DNA from: Corynebacterium urealyticum
GTDB taxonomy: Bacteria; Actinomycetota; Actinomycetes; Mycobacteriales; Mycobacteriaceae
Assembly: GCA_020741275.1 (NCBI GenBank)
Contig: DYZK01000022.1
Location: 1 to 48,459 of the forward strand
Direction: 5' to 3'
Length of the DNA: 48,459 bases
Shown in pieces: positions 18,292 through 26,549 of the stretch (positions are counted from its first letter, which is position 1; every line of letters begins with the position of its first letter). A model generated the notes under the pieces. It saw only the letters and a program-made list of their open reading frames with translations. It made no database searches and was not told the origin of the DNA. The position numbers and the translations under genes were made by a program.

Positions 18292-18924
18292 ATGGATAAT
18301 CCCGAGAAACAACCTTCCGACTTCTCGCCCCGCACCCCGGGCGAGCTGACACCTGAGCAGGCCAGGCAGGCCAATGAGACCTTTCTGCAGGGCCAGGGCA
18401 TGGACCACGATGCGCAGGAATACGGTGGCAGTGCCGAGGACCACAGCGTTGCAGCGCCGGAGGCACGCCCTGGCGTGGACTTCTCCTCGCGCGCGCAGTT
18501 CGCTGGCGAAGATGCGCGCTACCCGGTAGATCAGGACCCGCAAGGCGGCAGCTTCTTCGGCGCACTTTTTGATTTCAGCTTCCGCCGCTACGTCACCCCG
18601 AGCGTGGCTCAGGTGCTGTACATGGTGCTCTTCGTGGTCATTGGTGTGGCTGCGGGACTGGCGCTGCTGGGCGCGGTGAGCGTGTTCTTCTCCGGCCAGC
18701 CGCTGGGCTTCAGCCTGCTGGTCTTCGTCCTGGCTGTTCCGCCGATCGTGCTGATCACGGTGGCGGTGCTGGCCTTGTCCCGCGTCTACCTGGAAGTCGC
18801 GGTCTCCCTGATCCGCACCTCTCAGTCCGTGCAGGCCATCGATGCGCGCCAGGAGCAGCGTCTGCGCGCCATTGAGCAGGCGCAGAACCAGAACCCGGGG
18901 CAGAGCCATGGCGAGCACAACTAG
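18292..18924 (+). CDS. DUF4282 membrane protein (first of a tandem pair)
   Basis: A 210-residue protein with a polar N-terminal half (about 90 residues, Pro/Glu/Gln-rich) and a C-terminal DUF4282 domain. The domain has FFGALFDFSFRRYVTP and then two transmembrane segments (about residues 103-130 and 138-165), ending in RVYLEVAVSLIRTSQSVQ and a Gln-rich tail. AGGAG lies five bases before the ATG. Function unknown. A second DUF4282 gene overlaps its end, so both are made from one mRNA with coupled translation. Confidence 0.82.
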   Translation: MDNPEKQPSDFSPRTPGELTPEQARQANETFLQGQGMDHDAQEYGGSAEDHSVAAPEARPGVDFSSRAQFAGEDARYPVDQDPQGGSFFGALFDFSFRRYVTPSVAQVLYMVLFVVIGVAAGLALLGAVSVFFSGQPLGFSLLVFVLAVPPIVLITVAVLALSRVYLEVAVSLIRTSQSVQAIDARQEQRLRAIEQAQNQNPGQSHGEHN

Positions 18925-19327
18925 CCAGCCTGCCCAACCGGGGGCCTTCCTTCGAACGCTGACGGATTTCGGCTTCAACCGAATCCTTTCCCCCGGCTTT
19001 ATTCGGGTGCTGTACATCCTGGGCATCGTGATCATTCTGGTGAATGCGGTGGTGATGACCTTCGGTTCGATGATCGGATTGAGTGGGGTGGGCATCTCCA
19101 TCAATGGTTTCGACGGCTCCGAGTTCTTCACCAGCTCCCCGGAGATCAGTTTCGAGCCGAACGTGGCCAACGTTCTGGTCTCCGGCGTGCTCTACGCCGT
19201 CGTCGCCTTCATCGAGATCGCCTTGCTGCGCGTGGCCCTGGAGATGGTTGCCGCGCTCGCCGCGACCGCGACCGCCTGGCAGCGGATCCGGCGCCGTTCC
19301 GACGCGCACCCTGAGCTCATCGTCTAA
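18908..19327 (+). CDS. DUF4282 membrane protein (second of a tandem pair)
   Basis: A 139-residue paralogue of the preceding gene, reduced to the membrane domain: FLRTLTDFGFNRILSPGFIRVLY, a first span around residues 30-55, a polar loop (GFDGSEFFTSSPEI) that should lie outside, and a second span around 90-115 ending RVALEMVAAL. The phrase FDFSFRRYVTPSVAQVLY in the first gene corresponds to DFGFNRILSPGFIRVLY here, so the pair arose by duplication. The start ATG 18908 overlaps the upstream gene by 17 bases. The function is not known; the two may form a heteromer. Confidence 0.78.
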   Translation: MASTTSQPAQPGAFLRTLTDFGFNRILSPGFIRVLYILGIVIILVNAVVMTFGSMIGLSGVGISINGFDGSEFFTSSPEISFEPNVANVLVSGVLYAVVAFIEIALLRVALEMVAALAATATAWQRIRRRSDAHPELIV

Positions 19328-19344
19328 GTCGCCGGCTCAAGCGG

Positions 19345-19360
19345 TAGCCTGTCAGCTATG
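19345..19360 (+). promoter_or_regulatory. Leaderless promoter of recO
   Basis: TAGCCT at 19345-19350, seven bases, then ATG at 19358. No clear -35. Confidence 0.5.
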
Positions 19361-20116
19361 TCATCTTTTTCGCCTCGCCCCAATTTTCGGGACGAGGCGT
19401 TCGTCTTACGCAGCTACAAACTGGGGGAGGCCGACCTCATCCTCGTGTTGCTGACCCGTAACCACGGGGTGGTGCGCGCGGTCGCTAAGGGCATCCGCAA
19501 GACGAAATCCCGCTTCGGGGCCCGCCTCGATCGTTTCTCGAAGGTCAATGTGCAGGTGTACCGGGGCCGCAGCCTCGGCAAGATCACGGACGCCGCCTCC
19601 CTGGCGAGCTACGCCGGACCCATCGTCGAGGATGTGGACAAATACTTCGCAGGGACCGCGATGCTGGAGCTCGCCCAGATCCTCTCCACCGCGGAAGGGT
19701 CCTCTGACGCTGTCTTTTCCAGCTTGGACGCAGGCCTCGCCCTCCTCGCCGGGGCCGACCCGGCTGCCCCAGAACTGCCCCCAGTGAGCGTGGCCGATCG
19801 TTTCGTCCTTCACGGGCTCGCAGAAGCTGGCTGGATGCCCAGCCTCGTGGACTGCGCCCAATGCGGCCGCCGTGGGCCGCACCGGGCCTTCCACCCGCGC
19901 GCCGGAGGCAGCGTGTGCGTGCTGTGCCGCCCACCGGGCTCGGCCACCCCGCCGCCCGAGGCGGTGCGCCTGCTGTGGCTGCTGGCCCACGACCGGCTGG
20001 CAGTGGCCGCCCAGGTCGCGGCCAACCCAGGCAACGTGCGGGTGGCCCACGAACTGCTGCTGGCACACGTCCGTCAGCAGCTGGAGGTCGCCTGCCCGGC
20101 CTACGCAGCCCTCTAA
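19358..20116 (+). CDS. recO: DNA repair protein RecO
   Basis: A 252-residue recombination mediator that loads RecA in the RecFOR pathway. The N-terminal OB-fold has RDEAFVLRSYKLGEADLI and GVVRAVAKGIRKTKSRFG; the C-terminal part has a four-cysteine zinc site, CAQC near residue 168 and CVLC near residue 188, as in many Gram-positive RecO proteins. The start is supported by the TAGCCT -10 seven bases upstream. Confidence 0.93.
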   Translation: MSSFSPRPNFRDEAFVLRSYKLGEADLILVLLTRNHGVVRAVAKGIRKTKSRFGARLDRFSKVNVQVYRGRSLGKITDAASLASYAGPIVEDVDKYFAGTAMLELAQILSTAEGSSDAVFSSLDAGLALLAGADPAAPELPPVSVADRFVLHGLAEAGWMPSLVDCAQCGRRGPHRAFHPRAGGSVCVLCRPPGSATPPPEAVRLLWLLAHDRLAVAAQVAANPGNVRVAHELLLAHVRQQLEVACPAYAAL

Positions 20117-20223
20117 AACGATCGGACCCGGCCCCGGGGGGAAACGCCCGCCGACCGGTGGCGTCGTCCTCACACAATGGGGTAACCGCGGGAGGGAAGA
20201 ACAAGCCCGCGGGGTGGGGCTGG

Positions 20224-20239
20224 CACAATGGCTGTTGTG
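20224..20239 (+). promoter_or_regulatory. Leaderless promoter of uppS
   Basis: CACAAT (20224-20229), seven bases, then GTG at 20237. A GC-rich inverted repeat CCGCGGG/CCCGCGG (20186-20192, 20206-20212) lies over the expected -35 region. Confidence 0.4.
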
Positions 20240-20986
20240 AAGAACGAAACCGCAACCCGAGAACAGATCGCCAGCCTCCCCACGGGACTTGTGCCGCGGC
20301 ACATCGCGCTGGTTATGGACGGCAACGGTCGGTGGGCGCAGGAGCGCGGCCTGGCGCGGACCGAGGGCCACAAGCGCGGCGAGTCGGTGCTGATCAGCCT
20401 GGTGGAGGAGTGCCTGGAGCTGGGCGTTGAAGCGCTGTCCGCCTACGCCTTCTCCACGGAGAACTGGCGGCGCTCGGCCGAGGAGGTGCGCTTCCTCATG
20501 GGGTTTAACCGGGATGTGCTGCGCAAACAGCGCGATTATCTGGATTCCCTCGGGGTGCGGATCCGTTGGGTGGGCCGCCGCCCGCGCCTGTGGCGCTCGG
20601 TGATCAGCGAGCTGGAGCGTGCGGAGGAGCAGACGAAGCAGAACACGCGCATGACGCTGTACATGTGCATCAACTACGGTGGCCGCGCGGAGATCGCCGA
20701 TGCGGCGAAGGCCCTGGTGGCGGAGGCGAATCAGGGGCGGATCAAGCCCCGGGACGTCTCGGAGAAGGATTTCGCCCGCTACCTCGACGAGCCGGACATG
20801 CCGGACGTGGACCTTTTCCTGCGCCCCTCAGGGGAGCAGCGGACCAGCAATTTTTTGATCTGGCAGTCGGCCTACGCCGAGATGGTCTACCAGCAGGTGC
20901 TCTTCCCTGACTACACCCCGGCTCACCTGCGCGGGGCGATCTGGGAATTCGCTTCGCGGGATCGCCGTTTCGGCGGCGTGAAGTAG
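20237..20986 (+). CDS. uppS: Isoprenyl diphosphate synthase (cis-prenyltransferase UppS)
   Basis: A 249-residue cis-prenyltransferase that makes the long polyprenyl diphosphate carrier for cell-wall synthesis (decaprenyl in mycolate-containing bacteria). Signature motifs are [12 protein letters not shown] with the catalytic Asp near residue 27, [14 protein letters not shown], and [19 protein letters not shown]. An ATG at 20228 is in frame, but it forms part of the CACAAT -10; by the spacing seen at other genes in the window the GTG at 20237 is the better start (three residues shorter). Confidence 0.93.
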   Translation: MKNETATREQIASLPTGLVPRHIALVMDGNGRWAQERGLARTEGHKRGESVLISLVEECLELGVEALSAYAFSTENWRRSAEEVRFLMGFNRDVLRKQRDYLDSLGVRIRWVGRRPRLWRSVISELERAEEQTKQNTRMTLYMCINYGGRAEIADAAKALVAEANQGRIKPRDVSEKDFARYLDEPDMPDVDLFLRPSGEQRTSNFLIWQSAYAEMVYQQVLFPDYTPAHLRGAIWEFASRDRRFGGVK

Positions 20987-21065
20987 GATTGTTCTCTGGT
21001 TTTCTTTTCTGCTTCTCTGATTTTTAGGACGTCGCTGCCGCGGCGTGAGGAAGGCGTGATGGATC

Positions 21066-22247
21066 GTGGTTGATCAGCCGGGTCAGCGACCTAGCGAGCA
21101 GTCTGCCGAGCTGCCGGCTGAGCAACCAGTGGAGCAGCCGACCAAGAAGCAGATCGCCACGTGGCGGCGCTACCTCGCCGACGAGCGCGCGGAGGGGGCC
21201 GTGTACCGCGAGCTGGCGCGCAAGAAGACAGGTGAGGAGCGCGAGATCCTGCTGGGCTTGGCTGAAGCGGAGGCCCGGCACGAGGCCTATTGGCGCGCCC
21301 GGTTGGGGGAGTACGTTGGACTGCCGCAGAAGGCGAGCTTCAGCACACGGATGCATGCCTTCTTGGCGGAGCGCTTCGGTTCGGTGTTCGTGCTTGCGCT
21401 GCTGCAGTCGGCGGAGGAACGCCGCAGCGGGGTGGCGGATATCGACGCGGCTGATTCTATTCTCGCGGATGAGGCTATCCACGCGGAGGTGGTCCGCGGC
21501 TTAGCTGCGCGTGGCAGGGCGCGGATGTCGGGGGACTTCCGGGCGGCGATCTTCGGGGCAAATGACGGGCTAGTTTCGAACCTCGCCCTGGTGTTGGGCA
21601 TGGTGGGAACCGGCGCTCCTTCGAACGTGGTGTTGGTTACCGGTATCGCCGGGCTGTTAGCCGGTGCGCTGTCCATGGCGGCCGGCGAGTATGTGTCGGT
21701 GTCCAGCCAGCAGGAGCTGCTCGCGGCTAACGCCCCGGCGGAGGACACGGCGGGAGCGGTGCCGAAGCTGGATGTGCAGGAAAATGAGCTGGAGCTGGTT
21801 TACCGCGCCCGCGGCATGAGCCAGGAGGAGGCCCGGGCGAAGGCGCAGCGGGTCTTCGAGGAGATCCTTTCCTCTCCTGCGGTGGATGTGGAGCTGCCCC
21901 ACGAGGCTCCGGCGCACGGTTCTTCAGCCCACGAGTCTTCGGCGGAGGCAGCCCCGAAGGACGAGGAGTCTACGGGCTCTCCGGTATCCGCTGCGGTGTC
22001 GAGTTTCCTGCTGTTCTCCCTGGGGGCGATCGTGCCTGTGTTGCCGTATCTCTTCGGCGCGGGCGGGCTGAGCGCTGCGGTGATCGCCTGCGTGTTGGTG
22101 GGGCTAGCCCTGCTGCTGACCGGCGGGATCGTGGGCCTGCTCTCCGGTGCCTCCCCGGCTAAGCGCGCGTTCCGCCAGCTGGCCATCGGCGCCGGCGCCG
22201 CTGCAGTGACTTACGGTCTGGGGTCCCTCTTCGACGTCAGCGTCTAA
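21066..22247 (+). CDS. Ferritin-like/VIT fusion iron transporter (MbfA-like)
   Basis: A 393-residue two-part membrane protein. Residues about 30-150 form a rubrerythrin-type helical domain with candidate diiron ligands (Glu in YRELARK, the ExxH in EARHEAYW, and DEAIHAEVV). A VIT/CCC1 transporter domain follows: GANDGLVSNLALVLGMVG, AGALSMAAGEYVSVSSQQE, and three C-terminal hydrophobic spans after a His/Ser/Glu-rich loop. MbfA-type fusions export iron and protect against peroxide. GTG 21066 is taken as start (GAGGAAGG about 11 bases upstream); it is not certain. It is convergent with zur and their stop codons overlap. Confidence 0.85.
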   Translation: MVDQPGQRPSEQSAELPAEQPVEQPTKKQIATWRRYLADERAEGAVYRELARKKTGEEREILLGLAEAEARHEAYWRARLGEYVGLPQKASFSTRMHAFLAERFGSVFVLALLQSAEERRSGVADIDAADSILADEAIHAEVVRGLAARGRARMSGDFRAAIFGANDGLVSNLALVLGMVGTGAPSNVVLVTGIAGLLAGALSMAAGEYVSVSSQQELLAANAPAEDTAGAVPKLDVQENELELVYRARGMSQEEARAKAQRVFEEILSSPAVDVELPHEAPAHGSSAHESSAEAAPKDEESTGSPVSAAVSSFLLFSLGAIVPVLPYLFGAGGLSAAVIACVLVGLALLLTGGIVGLLSGASPAKRAFRQLAIGAGAAAVTYGLGSLFDVSV

Positions 22248-22681
22248 TTCTTCGAGGCCTTTTTGGCAGCGCAGTCGGCGCAGAGGCCGAAGACGTCTGC
22301 GGTGTGACCGGTCTTCTGGAAGCCGTACTTCTTGGCGACGTCGCGGGCCCAGTCTTCCACTGGGCCACCGTCGATTTCCACGGTAGTGCGGCAATCGTTG
22401 CACACCAGGTGATGGTGGTGGGTATCCATGGCGCAGCGCCGGTAGAGGGTTTCCCCGGACTCGTTGTTGAGAGTGTCGATCGCCCCCATCGCGGACATCT
22501 GCTGCAGGGTGCGGTAGACCGTGGTGAGTCCAACCTTCTCGCCCGCCGTGACGAGGCGAGAGTGGATGTCCTGGGCGCTGGCGAACTCCTCAACCCGTTC
22601 GAGCATGGCGACGACCGCCGCGCGCTGCCGGGTGTTGCGTTGACCGATGTTGATTCCGCCGGTGGAGTTCTTGCTGACCAT
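22244..22681 (-). CDS. zur: Fur-family regulator, probably Zur
   Basis: A 145-residue Fur-family repressor, most likely the zinc regulator. The winged helix (about 10-80) contains TRQRAAVVAML and LTTVYRTLQQM; the metal region has Cys83, the run HHHH at 88-91, CNDC at 94-97, and the second zinc pair CADC at 134-137. In corynebacteria and mycobacteria the homologue at this position is Zur/FurB. The ATG at 22681 has no ribosome binding site but lies seven bases after a TAGGCT -10, with TTGAAA at a 17-base spacing: a leaderless transcript. An imperfect palindrome over the -35 suggests autoregulation. Confidence 0.88.
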   Translation of the reverse strand: MVSKNSTGGINIGQRNTRQRAAVVAMLERVEEFASAQDIHSRLVTAGEKVGLTTVYRTLQQMSAMGAIDTLNNESGETLYRRCAMDTHHHHLVCNDCRTTVEIDGGPVEDWARDVAKKYGFQKTGHTADVFGLCADCAAKKASKN

Positions 22682-22728
22682 GAATCGAAGCCTAGCCCTG
22701 CGGGCGCTGGTTTTCAATAAGTTATCAA
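22679..22728 (-). promoter_or_regulatory. Leaderless zur promoter with operator candidate
   Basis: On the minus strand: TTGAAA (22717-22712), 17 bases, TAGGCT (22694-22689), seven bases, ATG (22681). The AT-rich imperfect dyad TTGATAACTTATTGAA (22728-22713) covers the -35 and is a plausible Zur or other Fur-family site. Confidence 0.55.
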
Positions 22729-22812
22729 TAGTGGGCCCGTGATTCGGTGCGGCGGGGGAGGGGGCGCACTGAAACACCGAATTGCCATATCGGTTAAGAT
22801 GGCCTCTGGTAT

Positions 22813-22845
22813 GCGACCGCCCTGATGTCCAGGAATGCAGGTCGC
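22813..22845 (+). other. Nested hairpin in the glyS leader
   Basis: GCGACC (22813-22818) pairs with GGTCGC (22840-22845); inside it CCTG (22821-22824) pairs with CAGG (22830-22833). It lies about 55 bases before the glyS start. No T-box motif is recognisable. Confidence 0.3.
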
Positions 22846-22900
22846 GCAACAGTGCAAGAAATTGCAGAGCAGAGTTCGTTTTTAAGGAGATCGTCCCAGC

Positions 22901-24280
22901 ATGGCAGGAAAAGTAGATGCCGTTGTCAACCTCGCGAAGCGCCGCGGCCTGGTTTACCCCTGTGGTGAGATTTACGGCGGTACCCGCTCTGCGTGGGATT
23001 ACGGCCCGCTGGGCGTGGAGCTCAAGGAGAACATCAAGCGCCAGTGGTGGCGTTCGATGGTGACCAGCCGCGGCGACGTCGTCGGCCTGGACAGTTCCGT
23101 CATCCTCCCGCGCCGCGTGTGGGAGGTTTCCGGCCACGTGGACGTCTTCACCGACCCGCTGGTCGAGTCCCTCTACACCCACAAGCGTTACCGCGCTGAC
23201 CACCTGCTGGAGGCCTACGAGGAGAAGCACGGCCACCCGCCGGCAAACGGCCTGGCTGACATCAACGACCCGGAGACCGGCCAGCCGGGTAAGTGGACCG
23301 AGCCGCGGGCCTTCTCCGGTCTGATGAAGACCTACCTGGGGCCGGTCGACGACAAGGAAGGCCTGGCCTACCTGCGTCCAGAGACCGCACAGGGTATCTT
23401 CACGCAGTTCAAGAACGTCATGAACTCCTCCCGTCAGAAGCCACCGTTTGGTATCGCCCAGATCGGTAAGTCCTTCCGCAACGAGATCACCCCGGGCAAC
23501 TTCATCTTCCGTACCCGCGAGTTCGAGCAGATGGAGATGGAGTTCTTCGTTGAGCCGGGCACCGATGAGAAGTGGCAGGAGTACTGGATCGAGCAGCGCC
23601 TGAACTGGTACGTCAACCTGGGTATTGACCGCGAGAACCTGCGACTGCGCGAGCACACCGAGGACGAGCTGTCCCACTACGCAAAGCGCACCGTGGACGT
23701 CGAGTACGCCTTCCACTTCACCGGCTCCAAGTGGGGCGAGCTCGAGGGCATCGCTAACCGCACGGACTACGACCTGAAGACCCACTCCGAGGGCTCCGGC
23801 GAGGATCTTTCCTACTACGACCAGCAGAAGGAAGAGCGCTGGATCCCGTACGTCATCGAGCCGGCCGCCGGCCTGGGCCGCTCCCTGATGGCCTTCCTCG
23901 TCGATGCCTACACCGAGGAGGAGGTGCCGAACGCTAAGGGCGGCACCGACACACGCACCGTCCTCAAGCTGGACCCGCGCCTGTCCCCGGTGAAGGTCGC
24001 CGTCCTGCCGCTGTCGAAGAAGGAGACCCTGACCCCGACCGCGGAGAAGATCGCCGACAAGCTGCGCGGTCTGTGGAACATCGACTACGACACCTCCGGC
24101 GCCATCGGCCGCCGCTACCGTCGTCAGGACGAGATCGGCACCCCGTACTGCGTGACCGTCGACTTCGACACCCTGGACGACAACGCCGTCACCGTCCGCG
24201 AGCGCGACACGATGGAGCAGGAGCGCGTCTCCATCGACGAGCTCGAGGGCTACCTCGCACAGCGCCTGGCTGGCTGCTAA
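22901..24280 (+). CDS. glyS: Glycyl-tRNA synthetase (class II, homodimeric type)
   Basis: A 459-residue alpha2-type glycyl-tRNA synthetase. It has the class II motifs: motif 1 region [17 protein letters not shown], motif 2 [29 protein letters not shown], and motif 3 [14 protein letters not shown], then an anticodon-binding domain from about residue 360 ([29 protein letters not shown]). AAGGAG lies ten bases before the ATG. It is transcribed divergently from zur with a structured leader of about 90 bases and its stop overlaps the next gene by one base. Confidence 0.96.
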   Translation: MAGKVDAVVNLAKRRGLVYPCGEIYGGTRSAWDYGPLGVELKENIKRQWWRSMVTSRGDVVGLDSSVILPRRVWEVSGHVDVFTDPLVESLYTHKRYRADHLLEAYEEKHGHPPANGLADINDPETGQPGKWTEPRAFSGLMKTYLGPVDDKEGLAYLRPETAQGIFTQFKNVMNSSRQKPPFGIAQIGKSFRNEITPGNFIFRTREFEQMEMEFFVEPGTDEKWQEYWIEQRLNWYVNLGIDRENLRLREHTEDELSHYAKRTVDVEYAFHFTGSKWGELEGIANRTDYDLKTHSEGSGEDLSYYDQQKEERWIPYVIEPAAGLGRSLMAFLVDAYTEEEVPNAKGGTDTRTVLKLDPRLSPVKVAVLPLSKKETLTPTAEKIADKLRGLWNIDYDTSGAIGRRYRRQDEIGTPYCVTVDFDTLDDNAVTVRERDTMEQERVSIDELEGYLAQRLAGC

Positions 24281-24819
24281 TGAACAGCGACATCCGATGG
24301 GGAGTGCCCAGCGACGGGCACACCTTCCCGATCTACGCCGGACCAGCGGATGACATGGACCGCATCGCGGAGTTCGCCGACGAACGCGGGGTACAGCACA
24401 TCCGCTTCGGCGGAGATACTTGGCGGCTCACCGCCGATGAGGGGCCGGAGGCGCAAGCGGAGACCGCGACGGGAACCTGGACCGCGAAGGGGAACAGCGA
24501 TAAGTTCCACACCGCCGACCGGGTGACCATCAATGCCGATCGCCACGAGATCGGAATCATTGCTGAATCCCGACGCAACTTCGTCCTCGACATCGACGGC
24601 GAGAAGGCGGGGCAGTACAGTTCCGATAACCGGGGCCTGCGCAACCTCCACGTGGAGTTCGAAGGGCCGGGGGAGAAGCTGCCGCTGGACGTCCAGGTCT
24701 TCGTATCCTGGGTTGCCCGGCGTACCCTGGAAACCCGAGTGGTTCGAACCACGGGGATGTTGACGATGGCGCTGGCCATTTGCGTGGTCATCGCGATTGT
24801 CGTCTGGTTCACCACCTAG
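24280..24819 (+). CDS. Unknown protein with C-terminal membrane anchor
   Basis: A 179-residue protein of unknown family. Residues 1-150 are soluble and rich in charged residues with beta-type stretches (HTFPIYAGPADDM, EIGIIAESRRNFVLDIDGEKAG); a single hydrophobic segment near residues 156-176 (TMALAICVVIAIVVWF) ends the chain, so it is a tail-anchored protein with its body in the cytoplasm. The ATG overlaps the last base of the glyS stop (TAATG), so it is translated by coupling. The similar local order in relatives is not known to me; no function is offered. Confidence 0.68.
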   Translation: MNSDIRWGVPSDGHTFPIYAGPADDMDRIAEFADERGVQHIRFGGDTWRLTADEGPEAQAETATGTWTAKGNSDKFHTADRVTINADRHEIGIIAESRRNFVLDIDGEKAGQYSSDNRGLRNLHVEFEGPGEKLPLDVQVFVSWVARRTLETRVVRTTGMLTMALAICVVIAIVVWFTT

Positions 24820-24851
24820 CCGAAGAATAAAATTCTTAAGGAGCATCATCA

Positions 24852-26453
24852 ATGCCAAGTGGTCGCAAACTCATCCGTAAAGCGGTGAAGTACGGGGCAC
24901 TGGCTGCCTCTGCCGTCGCGGCGGCGGACATCATCCAGCCTAAGCACGCTATTCGCCGTAACTACCCGGTTCTGGGCCGCGCCCGCTGGATGATGGAATC
25001 CATACGCCCGGAGATCCAGCAGTACTTCGTCGAGTCCAACACCGACGGCCGCCCTTTCGACCGCGTGACCCGCACGATGGTGTACCAGAGCGCGAAGAAC
25101 CTCCCGGCGGAGGAGGCCTTCGGCACCCAGCGCGACCTTTTCGCTCCGGGTCGTGACCACCTGCTGCACTCCACCCACCCGGTGCCGGCCCGCACTGACG
25201 CGCCACTCGTGCGCCTCGGAGGTCCGGAGTGCACCCAGCCCTACGACATCTCCCTGTTCAACATCTCCTCGATGTCCTTCGGCTCCTTGTCCGCCAACGC
25301 CGTGCTCGCCATGAATAAGGGTGCGGCGATGGGCGGCTTTATCCAGGAGACTGGTGAGGGCGGGCTGACCAAGTACCACCTGGAATACGGCGCGGACCTG
25401 GTCTGGGAGATCGGCTCCAGCTACTTTGGCTGCCGCACCGAGGATGGCCACTTCGACCCCGAGCAATTCCGCGTCAAGGCCAATTACCCGGAGGTCAAGG
25501 GCATCCTCATCAAGCTCAGCCAGGGTGCGAAGCCGGGCATGGGCGGCATGCTGCCGGGCCACAAGGTCACCGCGGAGATCGCCGAGGCCCGCGGCATTGA
25601 GGAGGGGCAGGACTGCCTCTCCCCAGCGTGGCACTCCGAGTTCGACACCCCGCTGGAGCTGATGCACTTCGTCAAGAAGCTGCGCCGCCTGGCCAACGGC
25701 AAGCCGGTGGGCATCAAGTTCTGCGTGGGCTCCCGCCACGAGGTGCTCTCCCTGTGCAAGGCGATGCTGAAGGCGAAGACCGCCCCGGACTGGATCACCG
25801 TCGACGGTGCCGAGGGCGGCACGGGCGCAGCCCCGCTGGAGTTCCTGGACCGCGTGGGCACCCCGCTGACCGAGGGGCTGATGATCGTCCACAATGCACT
25901 GGTGGGCACCGGCCTGCGCGACCAGGTCGCCGTCGGCGCGGCCGGCAAGGTCGTCGGTGGTGCTGACATTATCCGCCGCCTCGCGATCGGCGCGGATTTC
26001 ACGATGTCCGCCCGCGGCATGATGATGGCCGCCGGCTGCATTCAGGCGAAGAAGTGCCACGACAACACGTGCCCGACTGGCGTTGCTACCCAGAACCCGT
26101 GGCTTGCCCGCGGCTTGGATGTGGACAGCAAGGCCGAGCGCGTGGCGAACTACCACCGCAATACGCTGAAGTCCACCACCCGCATTCTGGGAGCCATGGG
26201 CCTGCACGACGTCAGCCAGCTGGGTCCCGGCCACCTGGTGCGCCGCGTGGACCAGACCCAGGCCCGCCCGTACGAGGACCTTTACCCGTGGCTCGAGCCG
26301 GGCAGCCTGCTGGAGGGCAATGCCCCGGATGACTGGCAGCGCGACTATGACCGCGCGACCTACGACGAGTACTCGGTGCTGCCGCCGGTGCAGGGCCGTG
26401 TGCGCCGCCCGGGCCACCACTTCTTTGCCGAGGGTAACGTCGGCAGCGTCTAG
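24852..26453 (+). CDS. FMN-binding glutamate-synthase-family protein
   Basis: A 533-residue protein equal to the central FMN/synthase domain of glutamate synthase, without the glutaminase part. It has ISSMSFGSLSANAVLAMNKG, the FMN-loop KLSQGAKPGMGGMLPGHKV, DGAEGGTGAAPLEF, and the cysteine cluster C-x5-C-x4-C of the 3Fe-4S site in CIQAKKCHDNTCPTG near residue 397. Its N-terminus has a weakly hydrophobic stretch (about residues 15-30). AAGGAG lies nine bases upstream. No GltD-like or amidotransferase gene is nearby, so the physiological reaction (ammonia-dependent glutamate synthesis or another FMN oxidoreduction) is unproven. Confidence 0.88.
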   Translation: MPSGRKLIRKAVKYGALAASAVAAADIIQPKHAIRRNYPVLGRARWMMESIRPEIQQYFVESNTDGRPFDRVTRTMVYQSAKNLPAEEAFGTQRDLFAPGRDHLLHSTHPVPARTDAPLVRLGGPECTQPYDISLFNISSMSFGSLSANAVLAMNKGAAMGGFIQETGEGGLTKYHLEYGADLVWEIGSSYFGCRTEDGHFDPEQFRVKANYPEVKGILIKLSQGAKPGMGGMLPGHKVTAEIAEARGIEEGQDCLSPAWHSEFDTPLELMHFVKKLRRLANGKPVGIKFCVGSRHEVLSLCKAMLKAKTAPDWITVDGAEGGTGAAPLEFLDRVGTPLTEGLMIVHNALVGTGLRDQVAVGAAGKVVGGADIIRRLAIGADFTMSARGMMMAAGCIQAKKCHDNTCPTGVATQNPWLARGLDVDSKAERVANYHRNTLKSTTRILGAMGLHDVSQLGPGHLVRRVDQTQARPYEDLYPWLEPGSLLEGNAPDDWQRDYDRATYDEYSVLPPVQGRVRRPGHHFFAEGNVGSV

Positions 26454-26549
26454 GGGCTAAGCACCCCGTGGGCTGGGGCAGTTCTGCCGGTGCGAGTCAC
26501 TGGGGTACTGCAGCCGACGGGGACGGACACAGGACTAACGGAGCGCGAG

